Shown here piece by piece: positions 33,714 to 42,488 of a stretch of DNA of 64,000 nucleotides. The position numbers and the translations under genes are program-made. Source of the stretch: Parapedobacter sp964498395 (GTDB lineage: Bacteria; Bacteroidota; Bacteroidia; Sphingobacteriales; Sphingobacteriaceae). The notes below the pieces were generated by a model. The model was not told where the DNA came from. It worked only from the letters and a program-made list of their open reading frames with translations, and searched no databases. The stretch spans positions 1 to 64,000 of the forward strand of contig CAZCHE010000015.1 in NCBI GenBank assembly GCA_964498395.1, written 5' to 3'. Numbering within the stretch: position 1 is the stretch's first letter; each line of letters begins with the position of its first letter.

Positions 33714-34445
33714 ATGAGAAAATTGTTAGGTTATATTTTATCGCCAGTCTTTTACCTGTTGTTTGGATTGATCATTGTGGTTTTTCATCCCGTACAGTGG
33801 CTGTGCCTCAAATTGGGTGGTTATACCGCGCATAAAAAATCGGTTGAAGCCCTTAATTTTTGTTTACTATCGTCTTACTATGCTTTGGGTAACACGATAA
33901 CGTTTATAAACAAACAACAATTGCCTACGGATCGGCCCATTATTTTCGTGGCCAACCACCAAAGCATGTACGATATCCCCCCGCTGATTTACTTCTTGCG
34001 CAAGCACCACGGCAAGTTCATTTCGAAGATCGAATTAGCCAAGGGCATTCCCAGCATTTCATTCAATCTGCGCCATGGCGGTGCAGCCAACATTGACCGG
34101 AAGGATCCGAAACAGTCTATTGCGGAGATCCTAAAGTTGGCGAGAAACATGAAAGCGAAGAATTGGTCGGCCTTTATCTTTCCTGAAGGCACGCGTGCCA
34201 AAAACGGGAAAATGAAGGCTTTTAACGTCGGAGGCATTGCAACCATACTGAAAAAAGTTCCCAATGCATTGGTTGTTCCGATTGCGATCAACAACTCGTG
34301 GAAAATGGTTCGTTACGGTTTCTTTCCGCTCAATACCTTTACCCGGATGTCATGGGAAGTGCTGTCGCCCATCGAACCCGCGGAACGCGCTGCGGAAGAC
34401 GTGGTCGCCCAAGTCGAAGCACAAATCAAAGAAAAAGTAAGGTAA
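33714..34445 (+). CDS. plsC: 1-acyl-sn-glycerol-3-phosphate acyltransferase
   Basis: A 243-residue membrane-bound PlsC-type acyltransferase that adds the second acyl chain in phosphatidic-acid synthesis. An N-terminal membrane segment (YILSPVFYLLFGLIIVVFH) precedes motif I VANHQSMYDIPPL (catalytic His and Asp; H-x4-D), motif II RHGGAANIDRKDPKQS, and motif III FIFPEGTRAKNGKMKAFNVG. ATG 33714 is chosen over TTG 33708. It has its own promoter and converges on the glycosyltransferase gene 11 bases away. Confidence 0.9.
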   Translation: MRKLLGYILSPVFYLLFGLIIVVFHPVQWLCLKLGGYTAHKKSVEALNFCLLSSYYALGNTITFINKQQLPTDRPIIFVANHQSMYDIPPLIYFLRKHHGKFISKIELAKGIPSISFNLRHGGAANIDRKDPKQSIAEILKLARNMKAKNWSAFIFPEGTRAKNGKMKAFNVGGIATILKKVPNALVVPIAINNSWKMVRYGFFPLNTFTRMSWEVLSPIEPAERAAEDVVAQVEAQIKEKVR

Positions 34446-34456
34446 CCCCCGGCACG

Positions 34457-35593
34457 TCAGTTGACTTCCCTGCCCTTCCACGTGTATTTGCCGATGTTTC
34501 CGGCCAATCCGATGTATACCATATAAATAATATGGATTAAGGTTAGCAAGGGCAGGTACCACAATAAGCCAACTCGCTTAGCAAACCGACTCAAGGGGTA
34601 TAGAAAGTATAATTCCACCAGTAATTTCAGCGAAAGGGCAACCGCGACCACCGGCCATACTTCCCTATTGAAAAAAACGGCGAAGATACCAGTCACCAGC
34701 AGCAACACGTTAAACAACCAAATGGCAACCCCCAATACCACAATGGCCTTGTCCTTATAGTGGGTACTCTTGGATGCCCAGCGTTTGCGCTGACTGATGA
34801 ATCCCTGGAGATTCTGCTTGGCATCGGTATATACGATGGCATCTCTCGACTTGCAAAACCCGATACGGTCAGGATATTTGGCAGCTACTTTGTGCAGGAA
34901 CAATTCGTCATCTCCCGATGCAAGGTGGTCGATACCATTGAATCCCCCTACTTCGTAGAAAATATCGCGACGATAGGCTAAATTGGCCCCATTGCATGTG
35001 GATGGATGCTTGTTGCCGATACCAGCCGCTCCCAATCCGATCAAGTATAGGAATTCCAGGGTCTGTAACCGTTCAAAAAAACGCCGCTCTTCCGAATAGA
35101 CCACGGGTGAAGATACGAGGAAGCTCCCATGCTCCTCGACATAGCCAACGACGTTAGCCAACCAACGAGGCCCCATGCGGCAGTCGGCATCCGTGGTGAT
35201 CATGAGCTCACCACTGGCCATGGCGATGGCCTCTGAAATCGCTTTCTTTTTATACGAATTAAGGGGTTCGGCCTCATTGAGCTTCAGCAGCTTCACCCCC
35301 TGTCCGGCAAAGGACTGTACGATGCCCGATGTATTGTCTGTAGAATGGTCATCGATCACGATGATTTCCAGCAATTCTTGGGGGAAATCTTGTGCCAAGA
35401 TATCCGAAAGGGTTCGTGCGATATTAGCCTCTTCGTTTCGCGCGGCGATCAGCACGCTCACTTTGGTACGTGCGGTGGTACCCTTTACGGAAAACAATGG
35501 CAAGGCGAACCATCCGGCTCGCATATAACATACCAACACCACATATACCATCGTGAAGACGGCCAGTGCGACATTAATGATCGGTATCACCAA
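34457..35593 (-). CDS. Family 2 glycosyltransferase, membrane-bound
   Basis: A 378-residue protein. The GT-A domain shows VSVLIAARNEEANI (about 45-58), EIIVIDDHSTDNTSGIV, the metal Asp in ITTDADCRMGPRWL and the acceptor text GDDELFLHKVA and SQRKRWASKSTHY. An N-terminal and three C-terminal hydrophobic segments anchor it. It probably moves a sugar from a nucleotide or lipid donor to an envelope glycan or glycolipid. The start is TTG 35593 or GTG 35590, both inside the end of the upstream flippase-like gene (20-base overlap), so the two are translated together. Confidence 0.82.
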   Translation of the reverse strand: MVIPIINVALAVFTMVYVVLVCYMRAGWFALPLFSVKGTTARTKVSVLIAARNEEANIARTLSDILAQDFPQELLEIIVIDDHSTDNTSGIVQSFAGQGVKLLKLNEAEPLNSYKKKAISEAIAMASGELMITTDADCRMGPRWLANVVGYVEEHGSFLVSSPVVYSEERRFFERLQTLEFLYLIGLGAAGIGNKHPSTCNGANLAYRRDIFYEVGGFNGIDHLASGDDELFLHKVAAKYPDRIGFCKSRDAIVYTDAKQNLQGFISQRKRWASKSTHYKDKAIVVLGVAIWLFNVLLLVTGIFAVFFNREVWPVVAVALSLKLLVELYFLYPLSRFAKRVGLLWYLPLLTLIHIIYMVYIGLAGNIGKYTWKGREVN

Positions 35594-36569
35594 AGAAATT
35601 AATTTTTAGAACAAATACTGACCCCAAAATGGCGGGCAATATAAGATTTATAAACCAAATACAGGAAGCGATGGCCATGACGGCGATGTCTTGGTCAGTA
35701 ATATGCGCATATAGGTAGCTTGCGGTAACACTCCTTACCCCGAAATCGAACAAGTCTAGCGTCGGCAACGCCGCCTGTACAAAAAACAGGATAAACACCA
35801 ATAACAACATGGGCAGGAAGCGAATATCGGGGATGATGACGAGCATCAATATGCAATATTGCGACGTGAAGATGACAAAACGCGCCAGGGAATTCAGGAA
35901 AACGACGCCCAGCTCTTTGCGACTGTAACGTGTCAATATTTCAAAAAAACGCTGGAATCTCTTCAGGAACCCTATGCGCCCTACCCACGCACTAATCCAT
36001 TTGACATTGAAATACAACACCAGGAAAAAAGAGGCATATATAATGGCTAGCAACCACAGCCCCACACCCCATAGCTTACCGATGTCAAAGAATCGGTTGA
36101 CAAACCAGGCGATGCTGAGTGATCCGGCTACACTGGTCAACACCAATTGGGCCAAGGCACCGACACCCATTGCCACGGCTCCCGAAATCCGCCGGCGTGG
36201 TTTGAGGAACATCACACGCCCACCGTATTCACCGATCCGATTCGGGGTAAAAACCGCCCACGTCAGCCCGCAAAATACCGATTGCACGGCTTTCCAAATA
36301 CTGATCGGCTCGATGTACCTGCATAGGTACCGCCATTTCACCGCTTCCAGAAACCAATTGACAAACATCAGGAATACGATGATGGACAACGTGATGACAA
36401 CGGTATCCGTACCCAGGTTCCGCAGCAGCCCTTCAAATGCTTTTAGGTTTTGATGGTTATTGAGTTTATGGTACAACACCCAAGCCACCACAAGCAAGAT
36501 GGCAATTTTCAATACGATGCCCAGTACCTTTTTCGTCCTCTTGGTCAAACCTGATATTTTAGCGTGCAA
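35574..36569 (-). CDS. LPG_synthase_TM-type (flippase-like) membrane protein
   Basis: A 331-residue protein with about eight membrane segments (for example GIVLKIAILLVVAWVLYHKL, VITLSIIVFLMFVNWFL, VLTSVAGSLSIAWFV). Family motifs are SVFCGLTWAVFTPNRIGEYGG (in pieces SVFCGLTWAV and FTPNRIGEYGGR) and LDLFDFGVRSVTASYL. Like its paralogue at 31288 it lacks a soluble lysyl-transferase domain. The pairing with a GT2 glycosyltransferase suggests that it moves a glycolipid across the membrane; that is inference from context. No ATG fits, and TTG 36569 is the most upstream good start. Confidence 0.78.
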   Translation of the reverse strand: MHAKISGLTKRTKKVLGIVLKIAILLVVAWVLYHKLNNHQNLKAFEGLLRNLGTDTVVITLSIIVFLMFVNWFLEAVKWRYLCRYIEPISIWKAVQSVFCGLTWAVFTPNRIGEYGGRVMFLKPRRRISGAVAMGVGALAQLVLTSVAGSLSIAWFVNRFFDIGKLWGVGLWLLAIIYASFFLVLYFNVKWISAWVGRIGFLKRFQRFFEILTRYSRKELGVVFLNSLARFVIFTSQYCILMLVIIPDIRFLPMLLLVFILFFVQAALPTLDLFDFGVRSVTASYLYAHITDQDIAVMAIASCIWFINLILPAILGSVFVLKINFFGDTDH

Positions 36570-36693
36570 TGTTACTAATTTTTATGCCCTAAACCTAACG
36601 GGGAGATTGGAAACCCTATACAATGGCATTTAACCGTTTTTGTCAATCGTTTTGATTATTCATATTCTTACCGACAAAAAACCGTATCATTGT

Positions 36694-37263
36694 ATGATGC
36701 AACAAAGCAGCCGCAAAGAACGGATTATATTGGGTATTGACCCCGGAACGGTGGTATTGGGCTACGGCATTGTCAAAGAGGTCGGCAAGCAGCTGTCGCT
36801 CATTAGCCTCGGCGTCATCAAATTGGGGCACCTGGATGATCATGGACTGAAACTGCAACGAATTTTCCAAAAAACCACGGCATTAATCGAGCAATACCAA
36901 CCGGATTGCATGGCCTTGGAAGCCCCCTTTTACGGCAAAAACGTACAGGTCATGCTCAAACTTGGCCGTGCCCAGGGGGTCGCGATGGCGGCAGCACTGA
37001 ACCGGGATATCCCCATTTTTGAATATGCCCCGCGCAAGATCAAACAGTCAGTCACGGGCAATGGAAATGCCACTAAAGAACAAGTGGCCGCCATGCTCAA
37101 GACCCTGCTTAAATTCGACGAAACCCCACAATTCCTCGATGCCACCGACGGCCTGGCCGTAGCGGTATGCCATGCTTTCCAACAGACCCCGACCGGTTCA
37201 ACCAAGAAAAGTTATTCGGGTTGGGAAGCATTTGCCCGGGATAATGCCGACCGGCTTGGATAA
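36694..37263 (+). CDS. ruvC: Holliday junction endonuclease RuvC
   Basis: A 189-residue RNase H-fold nuclease that cuts Holliday junctions with RuvAB. It has the first Asp in ILGIDPGTVVLGYGIV (about 12-27), Glu in CMALEAPFYGKNVQV (about 73), and the C-terminal acids in DATDGLAVAVCHAF. The lysines of PRKIKQSVTGNGNATKEQV bind DNA. ATG 36694 is preferred to the upstream TTG because conserved text starts ten residues later. It lies four bases before the convergent stop of the kinase-like gene. Confidence 0.95.
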   Translation: MMQQSSRKERIILGIDPGTVVLGYGIVKEVGKQLSLISLGVIKLGHLDDHGLKLQRIFQKTTALIEQYQPDCMALEAPFYGKNVQVMLKLGRAQGVAMAAALNRDIPIFEYAPRKIKQSVTGNGNATKEQVAAMLKTLLKFDETPQFLDATDGLAVAVCHAFQQTPTGSTKKSYSGWEAFARDNADRLG

Positions 37264-37266
37264 CCC

Positions 37267-38331
37267 CTACAGCTTTACCTGCCTAATCACGTTTTTCACA
37301 TTCAGCTCAATGATATCGGTCATGGTTTGGCATTTCAGGTATAGATTATTTTGGAAATATTGGGCGTACCCCTCTCTTAATTGCTTCACATTAGCGGAGG
37401 TGGATAATTCCTCGGTATTGGATACATCGCGCAATGCAGCGATCCGGTGGCGCTCGCTACGCACTCGGTGTACGATCGATGAGCGTTCTTCCTGTTGGTA
37501 CTGCAATACGGTTCGATCGGTCAGGTGTTCCATACAGAGCTGCACATAAGGCAGGTTGTCCTTGAAAAACTGGGGCATATATATTTTAGGATTCCCCTCG
37601 TAAAATTGCTGGTCAAAATCAATTGCCCGTATGCGAAACTGGAAATCATCAAAATCAGGCGTGATCTGCACCACGAAATTATAGGCTCGCATATCGCCCA
37701 GGAGGGTAATGATACAGCGTTCATTGAATTTCACAAACTCTTTGGCGATTCGCTTGGGGTTGTAATCAGGGTTATACATCAATGACTTCGCAAATACGTC
37801 ACCGGGGAGCCCCACGATATGCTCTTCCACCAGCGTTTGCCCATCCACCAGGTAGTTCACTTGGTTTGGAGATATGATTTGTTCCAGTTCCAAGCCATAT
37901 ATCCGGGACGCATCAGCTTGCTTGATGTAAAAATAATCGTAAACATCATTAAGTCGATTGACAATGCGTATCCGAAATGGGTGGGTATTACCAAACGAAC
38001 AATATTCAATACGGTCGATATACTTATGCTCCACAATGCGCGTATTGCCCGAAGCCTTGAGCTGGGCATAAATAATCTTCAACCCGTTATACAAATGCTC
38101 CTGCACATGGGGTGGATACAATGGGGTTTCCCAAAGGGTGTCTTTTCCGTTTTTATCAATGACGGGTACCGTCTCGTAAAATTCCATCAGGTCATGGTAC
38201 TCGATGGGCATACGTGCGTCGCGTTGGTAGTTGCGCAAATACTTCTGCAATGCCGGCGTAACGGGATATATCGGTTTCTTCCGCGATATTTTCACTTCTT
38301 CCGTCCCGACGTTCATAGCCATACCGTCCAT
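37267..38331 (-). CDS. Conserved hypothetical protein, possible atypical kinase fold
   Basis: A 354-residue soluble protein. I know no named family, but the motif order of a protein/aminoglycoside kinase is visible: strand Lys in YFYIKQAD (K137), acidic helix IYGLELEQII, hinge-like LVEEHIVGLPGD (about 168-179), catalytic-loop-like LLGDMRAYNFVV (D213 and N218, the D-x4-N spacing), and IRAIDFDQ (D238, where DFG stands in kinases). The last 70 residues are helical. If the reading is right it is a small-molecule or protein kinase, cytoplasmic. No signal peptide. A TATCTTTA box lies just upstream of the ATG. It converges with ruvC. Confidence 0.6.
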   Translation of the reverse strand: MDGMAMNVGTEEVKISRKKPIYPVTPALQKYLRNYQRDARMPIEYHDLMEFYETVPVIDKNGKDTLWETPLYPPHVQEHLYNGLKIIYAQLKASGNTRIVEHKYIDRIEYCSFGNTHPFRIRIVNRLNDVYDYFYIKQADASRIYGLELEQIISPNQVNYLVDGQTLVEEHIVGLPGDVFAKSLMYNPDYNPKRIAKEFVKFNERCIITLLGDMRAYNFVVQITPDFDDFQFRIRAIDFDQQFYEGNPKIYMPQFFKDNLPYVQLCMEHLTDRTVLQYQQEERSSIVHRVRSERHRIAALRDVSNTEELSTSANVKQLREGYAQYFQNNLYLKCQTMTDIIELNVKNVIRQVKL

Positions 38332-38703
38332 GATGTAAAGATACTGTTTTGGTTTGATGGAATAAAAAATTGAATTTTTTTCATAAACAAACGGATTTTA
38401 GTGCATATTTTTGAGAAATTTTCAACAAACAGCCAACACGGCTATTAAACTGAACAAAATTTAGGGAGGCATATAAAAGGAAGAAGCTCCTTTGGGAGAG
38501 GAGCTTCTACGCTAACCAATTATAAACCTATATTAAATTGAGGGAGGGCAAAACAAAAACCAATAAATCAAAACCTTTTTCCTTATTGATTGATACAAAA
38601 TTAACAATAATATTCATTCATTAAAGTTTTTTTACTTAAAAAAATCAATTTTTGTATTTTTTATAATTAAATTTGGGTTTATTTAGAAATAATATCATTT
38701 TTT
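38332..38703. other. AT-rich intergenic region with a leader-like hairpin
   Basis: No gene is seen. A 9-bp hairpin AGAAGCTCC/GGAGCTTCT (38482-38490 with 38500-38508) is followed by CTAACCAATTATAAACCTAT, text I associate with leaders of SusC/TonB-receptor genes in this family, but no such gene follows. TAAATTTG at 38668-38675 is a candidate -7 box for the Lrp gene, without a proper -33. Confidence 0.5.
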
Positions 38704-39177
38704 ATGGAAAAAAAGAACGAAAATTTTGACCTTGACAACTTAGATATACAGATTTTATCCATCTTAATGAACGATGCATCTATTCCATACACAGAAATAG
38801 CAAAAAAATTGATTGTTTCTGGCGGAACTATACACGTAAGGATGAAAAAGATGGAAGAAATGGGAATAATTAGAGGGTCAAACCTAATAATTAACCCACA
38901 AAAGGTCGGATTTGACATCACAGCCTTCCTTGGCATCTATTTGGAGAAGGGTTCTCAATATAATAATGCCGTGGAGCAACTCAGACAAGTGAAAGAAGTG
39001 GTAGAATTGCATTATTGCACGGGAACTTACAGCATGTTTGCCAAAATAATATGCCGTGACACCACTCATCTGCGCAAGGTACTGAACGAGGATATACAGG
39101 CAGTAAAGGGAATTCAGCGGACCGAAACCATCATATCACTCGAAGAAAGCATCAAAAGACAGATTAGTTTAACGTAA
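38704..39177 (+). CDS. Lrp/AsnC-family transcriptional regulator
   Basis: A 157-residue feast/famine regulator. The N-terminal winged helix (about 8-60) reads NLDIQILSILMNDASIPYTE, IAKKLIVSGGTIHVRMKKME and GIIRGSNLIINPQKVGF, the standard Lrp start. The C-terminal RAM domain (about 68-150) includes TAFLGIYLEKGSQ and CTGTYSMFAKIICRD for effector binding and octamer formation. The usual ligand is an amino acid. It stands alone; its targets cannot be read from the neighbours. Visibly AT-rich compared with surrounding genes. Confidence 0.92.
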   Translation: MEKKNENFDLDNLDIQILSILMNDASIPYTEIAKKLIVSGGTIHVRMKKMEEMGIIRGSNLIINPQKVGFDITAFLGIYLEKGSQYNNAVEQLRQVKEVVELHYCTGTYSMFAKIICRDTTHLRKVLNEDIQAVKGIQRTETIISLEESIKRQISLT

Positions 39178-39197
39178 GTACGGCTTAGCAACATTCC

Positions 39198-39325
39198 GTT
39201 ATTTCGACGATCTCGCCTGAGGCGAGAGAGGAGAAATCTTCTAAAATACTGTCGGAAATCAGAAGATTTATCTTCGATGAGCCCTTCGGGGTTCTCACCC
39301 GATCTCATCGCGTTCGAAATGACGG
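39198..39325. repeat. MITE-like element, copy 2
   Basis: It shares with 29576-29715 an exact run of over 30 bases (ATTTCGACGATCTCGCCTGA and on through GGCGAGAGAGGAG) and the closing TTCGAAATGACG (39313-39324). The middle differs but again forms a stem: AAATCTTCT pairs with AGAAGATTT. It lies between the stops of the Lrp gene and the convergent FAD protein, as expected for a repeat tolerated in terminator positions. Confidence 0.75.
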
Positions 39326-39332
39326 GTGGCTA

Positions 39333-40634
39333 TCATCGCTGGATACGACCATCCAGTCCGACTTTTACATCAAACGGCTTGCAATAGGCATCCAGCAATA
39401 CCGCAAAATGCCTTCGGGTAACCATTGCCTGCTCATCATATTCATCTTCAAACTGGAAGCGCCTTTTCCAGTTTTTTTGTACCTGCCCTTCCAATTCATT
39501 CCCTCGATGCCCCACATACTTGATGAGGCTAAACAGATCGGCCATGGTCAACTGTTCAATATCGTCGTTATCCACAAACCAGATTTGGCTCCGTGAAAAG
39601 AGTTGGTTCATCACCGGTTTAATCTCTTGCGATGACACGTGTCGATCCGGCAGGAATGTCTGCCCGCCAGCACTATCAACAAACAGGTCCAGCACGCCGG
39701 TGGCACCAATCCGTTGTATCGCCGCAAAGTGCGGGCTCTCAACAGGCACATCCACAAAGGGAATCAACCGGGCACCATACTGCAGTATTTCTCCCTGCAC
39801 ATTGCGCACGTCCAGCTTGTCAGAGGTGGTCTTGAAAAAGGCAGTGTAAGCTGCCGCCGCGCCAACGGCCTGCCCTACATGCATCAGTAAAGGAATGGAT
39901 GCTGCGGTTCCATCGATAAAATGCTGCACTGTGGGCAGGCTGCGGGTCAGGAACACATTGCTATCATCAGCCGGGATCAAGGTGGCCAGTGGCAAGGTGA
40001 AGCCCTTGCTGCCCACGTCGGCAACAGCAACCCCTGTACGCGATAGCGGTAGGTTTTCATTCGACTGGAAATAAGTGTCATCCACCATTGTCCTCGTTTC
40101 GATCTCCTTGTCACCTTGGAAAGCCAACCGGAAAAGCACCGCATCTGCCGAAGCGTCCACCACGGCACGCACCTTATACCGCTGCCTATTGACCAATTCG
40201 ACTTGCCAATCCTTACCCGACTTCTTCACGGCCCGAAGGCCAACTCCACGGATGATGGTGAGGTTTCTCGCCGCTCCGATCATATCGTCAACCACGTTTT
40301 GGGCGATCTGCGGGTTAATCCTCGCCTTGGCAATGGTCGAAAGGGAATCATTACGGTTGTCGTGCCTTAATGTCTTAGCCAGTAAGTCAGCCCACAATCC
40401 CGCATCAAGGTCTTTGCCGGATGTAATCGAAATCACACTGGAAGTCAATTCCGGAACGATCTTGTCTCCATCGACGACCCATACCGTATTCAGGTTAGAC
40501 ATGGATGATTGCAATGCGGCGGCATAGGCATCCACACCGCTACCGTAAATCAACACCTGGGGGCGCTTGCCTTGTGAGAAAGCCACAAATGGAATCAGTA
40601 TCAACCAGCATATCAGTAAACGTAATTTATCCAT
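39333..40634 (-). CDS. Exported FAD-dependent oxidoreductase
   Basis: About 433 residues from ATG 40634. A signal peptide (LRLLICWLILIPFVAFSQ) is followed directly by the FAD-binding strand PQVLIYGSGVDAYAAALQSS, a modified GxGxxA motif. RAVVDASADAVLFRLA (about 170) is the second FAD strand found in the FAD_oxidored (PF12831-like) family, and SKGFTLPLATLIPADDSNVF follows. The last 120 residues are helical. Substrate unknown; the family acts on sugars, flavonoids or polyamines in Bacteroidota. An upstream ATG in frame (40670) would spoil the signal peptide. Confidence 0.7.
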   Translation of the reverse strand: MDKLRLLICWLILIPFVAFSQGKRPQVLIYGSGVDAYAAALQSSMSNLNTVWVVDGDKIVPELTSSVISITSGKDLDAGLWADLLAKTLRHDNRNDSLSTIAKARINPQIAQNVVDDMIGAARNLTIIRGVGLRAVKKSGKDWQVELVNRQRYKVRAVVDASADAVLFRLAFQGDKEIETRTMVDDTYFQSNENLPLSRTGVAVADVGSKGFTLPLATLIPADDSNVFLTRSLPTVQHFIDGTAASIPLLMHVGQAVGAAAAYTAFFKTTSDKLDVRNVQGEILQYGARLIPFVDVPVESPHFAAIQRIGATGVLDLFVDSAGGQTFLPDRHVSSQEIKPVMNQLFSRSQIWFVDNDDIEQLTMADLFSLIKYVGHRGNELEGQVQKNWKRRFQFEDEYDEQAMVTRRHFAVLLDAYCKPFDVKVGLDGRIQR

Positions 40635-40769
40635 GTCGTTCGATTTAGTGGAAAACGTAAAATTAGACATAAATGCTTCAGCAAGGTTTATTTTTTCTTT
40701 TTTTGTTTTTCTGTCTTTTTGCCCATTGTTCTTTCGGGCTTCCGACTTCGGACTTCCGACTAAAACAGC

Positions 40770-40777
40770 TACCTTTG
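40770..40777 (+). promoter_or_regulatory. -7 box of glnS
   Basis: TACCTTTG ends five bases before the glnS ATG at 40782, so the transcript would be nearly leaderless. The -33 position reads TTC instead of TTG and falls inside a GACTTCCGACTTCGG-type repeat. Confidence 0.5.
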
Positions 40778-40781
40778 CGCC

Positions 40782-42452
40782 ATGGTAAATGAAGAAAAAT
40801 CACTCAATTTTATAGAAGAGATTATCGAAGAAGATTTAGCCTCGGGCAAGCATAGCGGCAGGGTATTGACGCGTTTTCCGCCGGAGCCCAATGGCTATCT
40901 GCATATCGGGCATGCCAAGTCTATCGTCCTCAATTTTGGCCTCGCCCAGAAATACGGCGGAAAAACCAACTTGCGGTTCGATGATACGAACCCCGTTACC
41001 GAAGAAACCGAATACGTCGAGAGCATAAAAAACGATATCAAATGGCTCGGGTTTGAATGGGCCGAAGAATTGTACACATCCGACTACTTTGAGACGCTTT
41101 ACGCCTATGCCGTGAAACTCATCAAAGAAGGTCTCGCGTATGTCGATGACAGTACATCGGAAGAAATCGCTGCTTCCAAAGGCACGCCCACGGAGCCTGG
41201 CAAGCCCACTCCGTACCGGGATCGCGGCGTGGAGGAAAATCTCCGCCTGTTTGAAGAGATGCGTGACGGGAAATATCCCGATGGGGCCAAGGTGTTACGG
41301 GCCAAAATTGATCTGGCCAACCCCAACATGCACCTCCGTGACCCGCTACTTTACCGCATCAAACATGCGCACCATCACCGCACGGGCGACAATTGGTGCA
41401 TTTATCCGATGTATGACTTTGCGCATGGACAAAGCGATTCCATCGAGCACATCACCCATTCTATCTGCACCTTAGAATTCATACCGCACAGGCCACTCTA
41501 TGATTGGTTGATCGAGCGGTTGGAAATATTCCCCTCGAAACAATATGAGTTTGCCCGGCTCAACCTCAATTACACCGTGATGAGCAAGCGGAAGCTGTTG
41601 CAATTGGTGAATGAGAAATACGTTGAGGGATGGGATGACCCCCGTATGCCCACCATCAGTGGATTGCGTAGGCGGGGCTACACGCCGGCTAGTATCCGCA
41701 ATTTCTGTGAGCGCATCGGCGTAGCCAAACGTGAGAACATCATCGACGTGGGATTGCTTGAATTCTGTATCCGTGAAGACCTCAATAAAACGGCTTGGCG
41801 CCGCATGGCAGTACTGGATCCGGTGAAGTTAGTGATTACCAACTATCCGGAAGGTAAGGAAGAGCTATTGGCAGGGGAAAACAATCCAGAGGTAGAAGGT
41901 GGCGAGGGTGAACGCGGTATCCCATTCAGCAGGGAACTGTGGATCGAGCGCGAAGACTTCATGGAAAACCCACCCAAAAAGTTTTTCAGGCTTGGCCCCG
42001 GACTGATGGTCAGGCTCAAACATGCCTACATCATCAAGTGTGAGGACGTCGTGAAAGACGCGGATGGCATCGTCACCGAGATCCACTGCACCTACCTGCC
42101 TGAATCCAAAAGCGGGGAAGATACCAGCGGCATAAAAGTAAAGGGCACCATCCATTGGGTGAGCGTACCACATGCCAAAACCGTGGAGGTTAGGTTGTAT
42201 GACCGGTTATTCAACTTAGAAAATCCCGCGGCAACGGAAGATTTCAAAGCATCGATCAATCCGGACAGCTTGCAAATCATCGAAAAGGCTTATGTAGAGC
42301 CCGACCTGTTACATGCAGTGCCGGGAAAAGGATACCAGTTTATTCGCAAGGGTTATTTCACACTCGATACGAAGTCGACCCCAGAAAAGCCGGTATTCAA
42401 TCGTACGGTCACCTTGCGTGATACGTGGGCGAAGGAGATGGGTAAGGATTAA
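40782..42452 (+). CDS. glnS: Glutaminyl-tRNA synthetase
   Basis: A 556-residue class I synthetase that charges tRNA-Gln. The HIGH signature is FPPEPNGYLHIGHAKSIVLN (about 32-51), the second signature is VMSKRKLLQL (KMSKS-like, about 267-276). The glutamine-specific text DDTNP and DDPRMPTISGLRRRGYTP are present. The C-terminal anticodon-binding beta barrel runs from about 340 to the end. Length is standard for GlnRS. Having GlnRS means that this organism need not use the Glu-tRNA amidotransferase for Gln. Convergent with metF. Confidence 0.95.
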   Translation: MVNEEKSLNFIEEIIEEDLASGKHSGRVLTRFPPEPNGYLHIGHAKSIVLNFGLAQKYGGKTNLRFDDTNPVTEETEYVESIKNDIKWLGFEWAEELYTSDYFETLYAYAVKLIKEGLAYVDDSTSEEIAASKGTPTEPGKPTPYRDRGVEENLRLFEEMRDGKYPDGAKVLRAKIDLANPNMHLRDPLLYRIKHAHHHRTGDNWCIYPMYDFAHGQSDSIEHITHSICTLEFIPHRPLYDWLIERLEIFPSKQYEFARLNLNYTVMSKRKLLQLVNEKYVEGWDDPRMPTISGLRRRGYTPASIRNFCERIGVAKRENIIDVGLLEFCIREDLNKTAWRRMAVLDPVKLVITNYPEGKEELLAGENNPEVEGGEGERGIPFSRELWIEREDFMENPPKKFFRLGPGLMVRLKHAYIIKCEDVVKDADGIVTEIHCTYLPESKSGEDTSGIKVKGTIHWVSVPHAKTVEVRLYDRLFNLENPAATEDFKASINPDSLQIIEKAYVEPDLLHAVPGKGYQFIRKGYFTLDTKSTPEKPVFNRTVTLRDTWAKEMGKD

Positions 42453-42488
42453 AGAAATAAGGAGCAAAAGATGGAGGGGCAGGTATTT

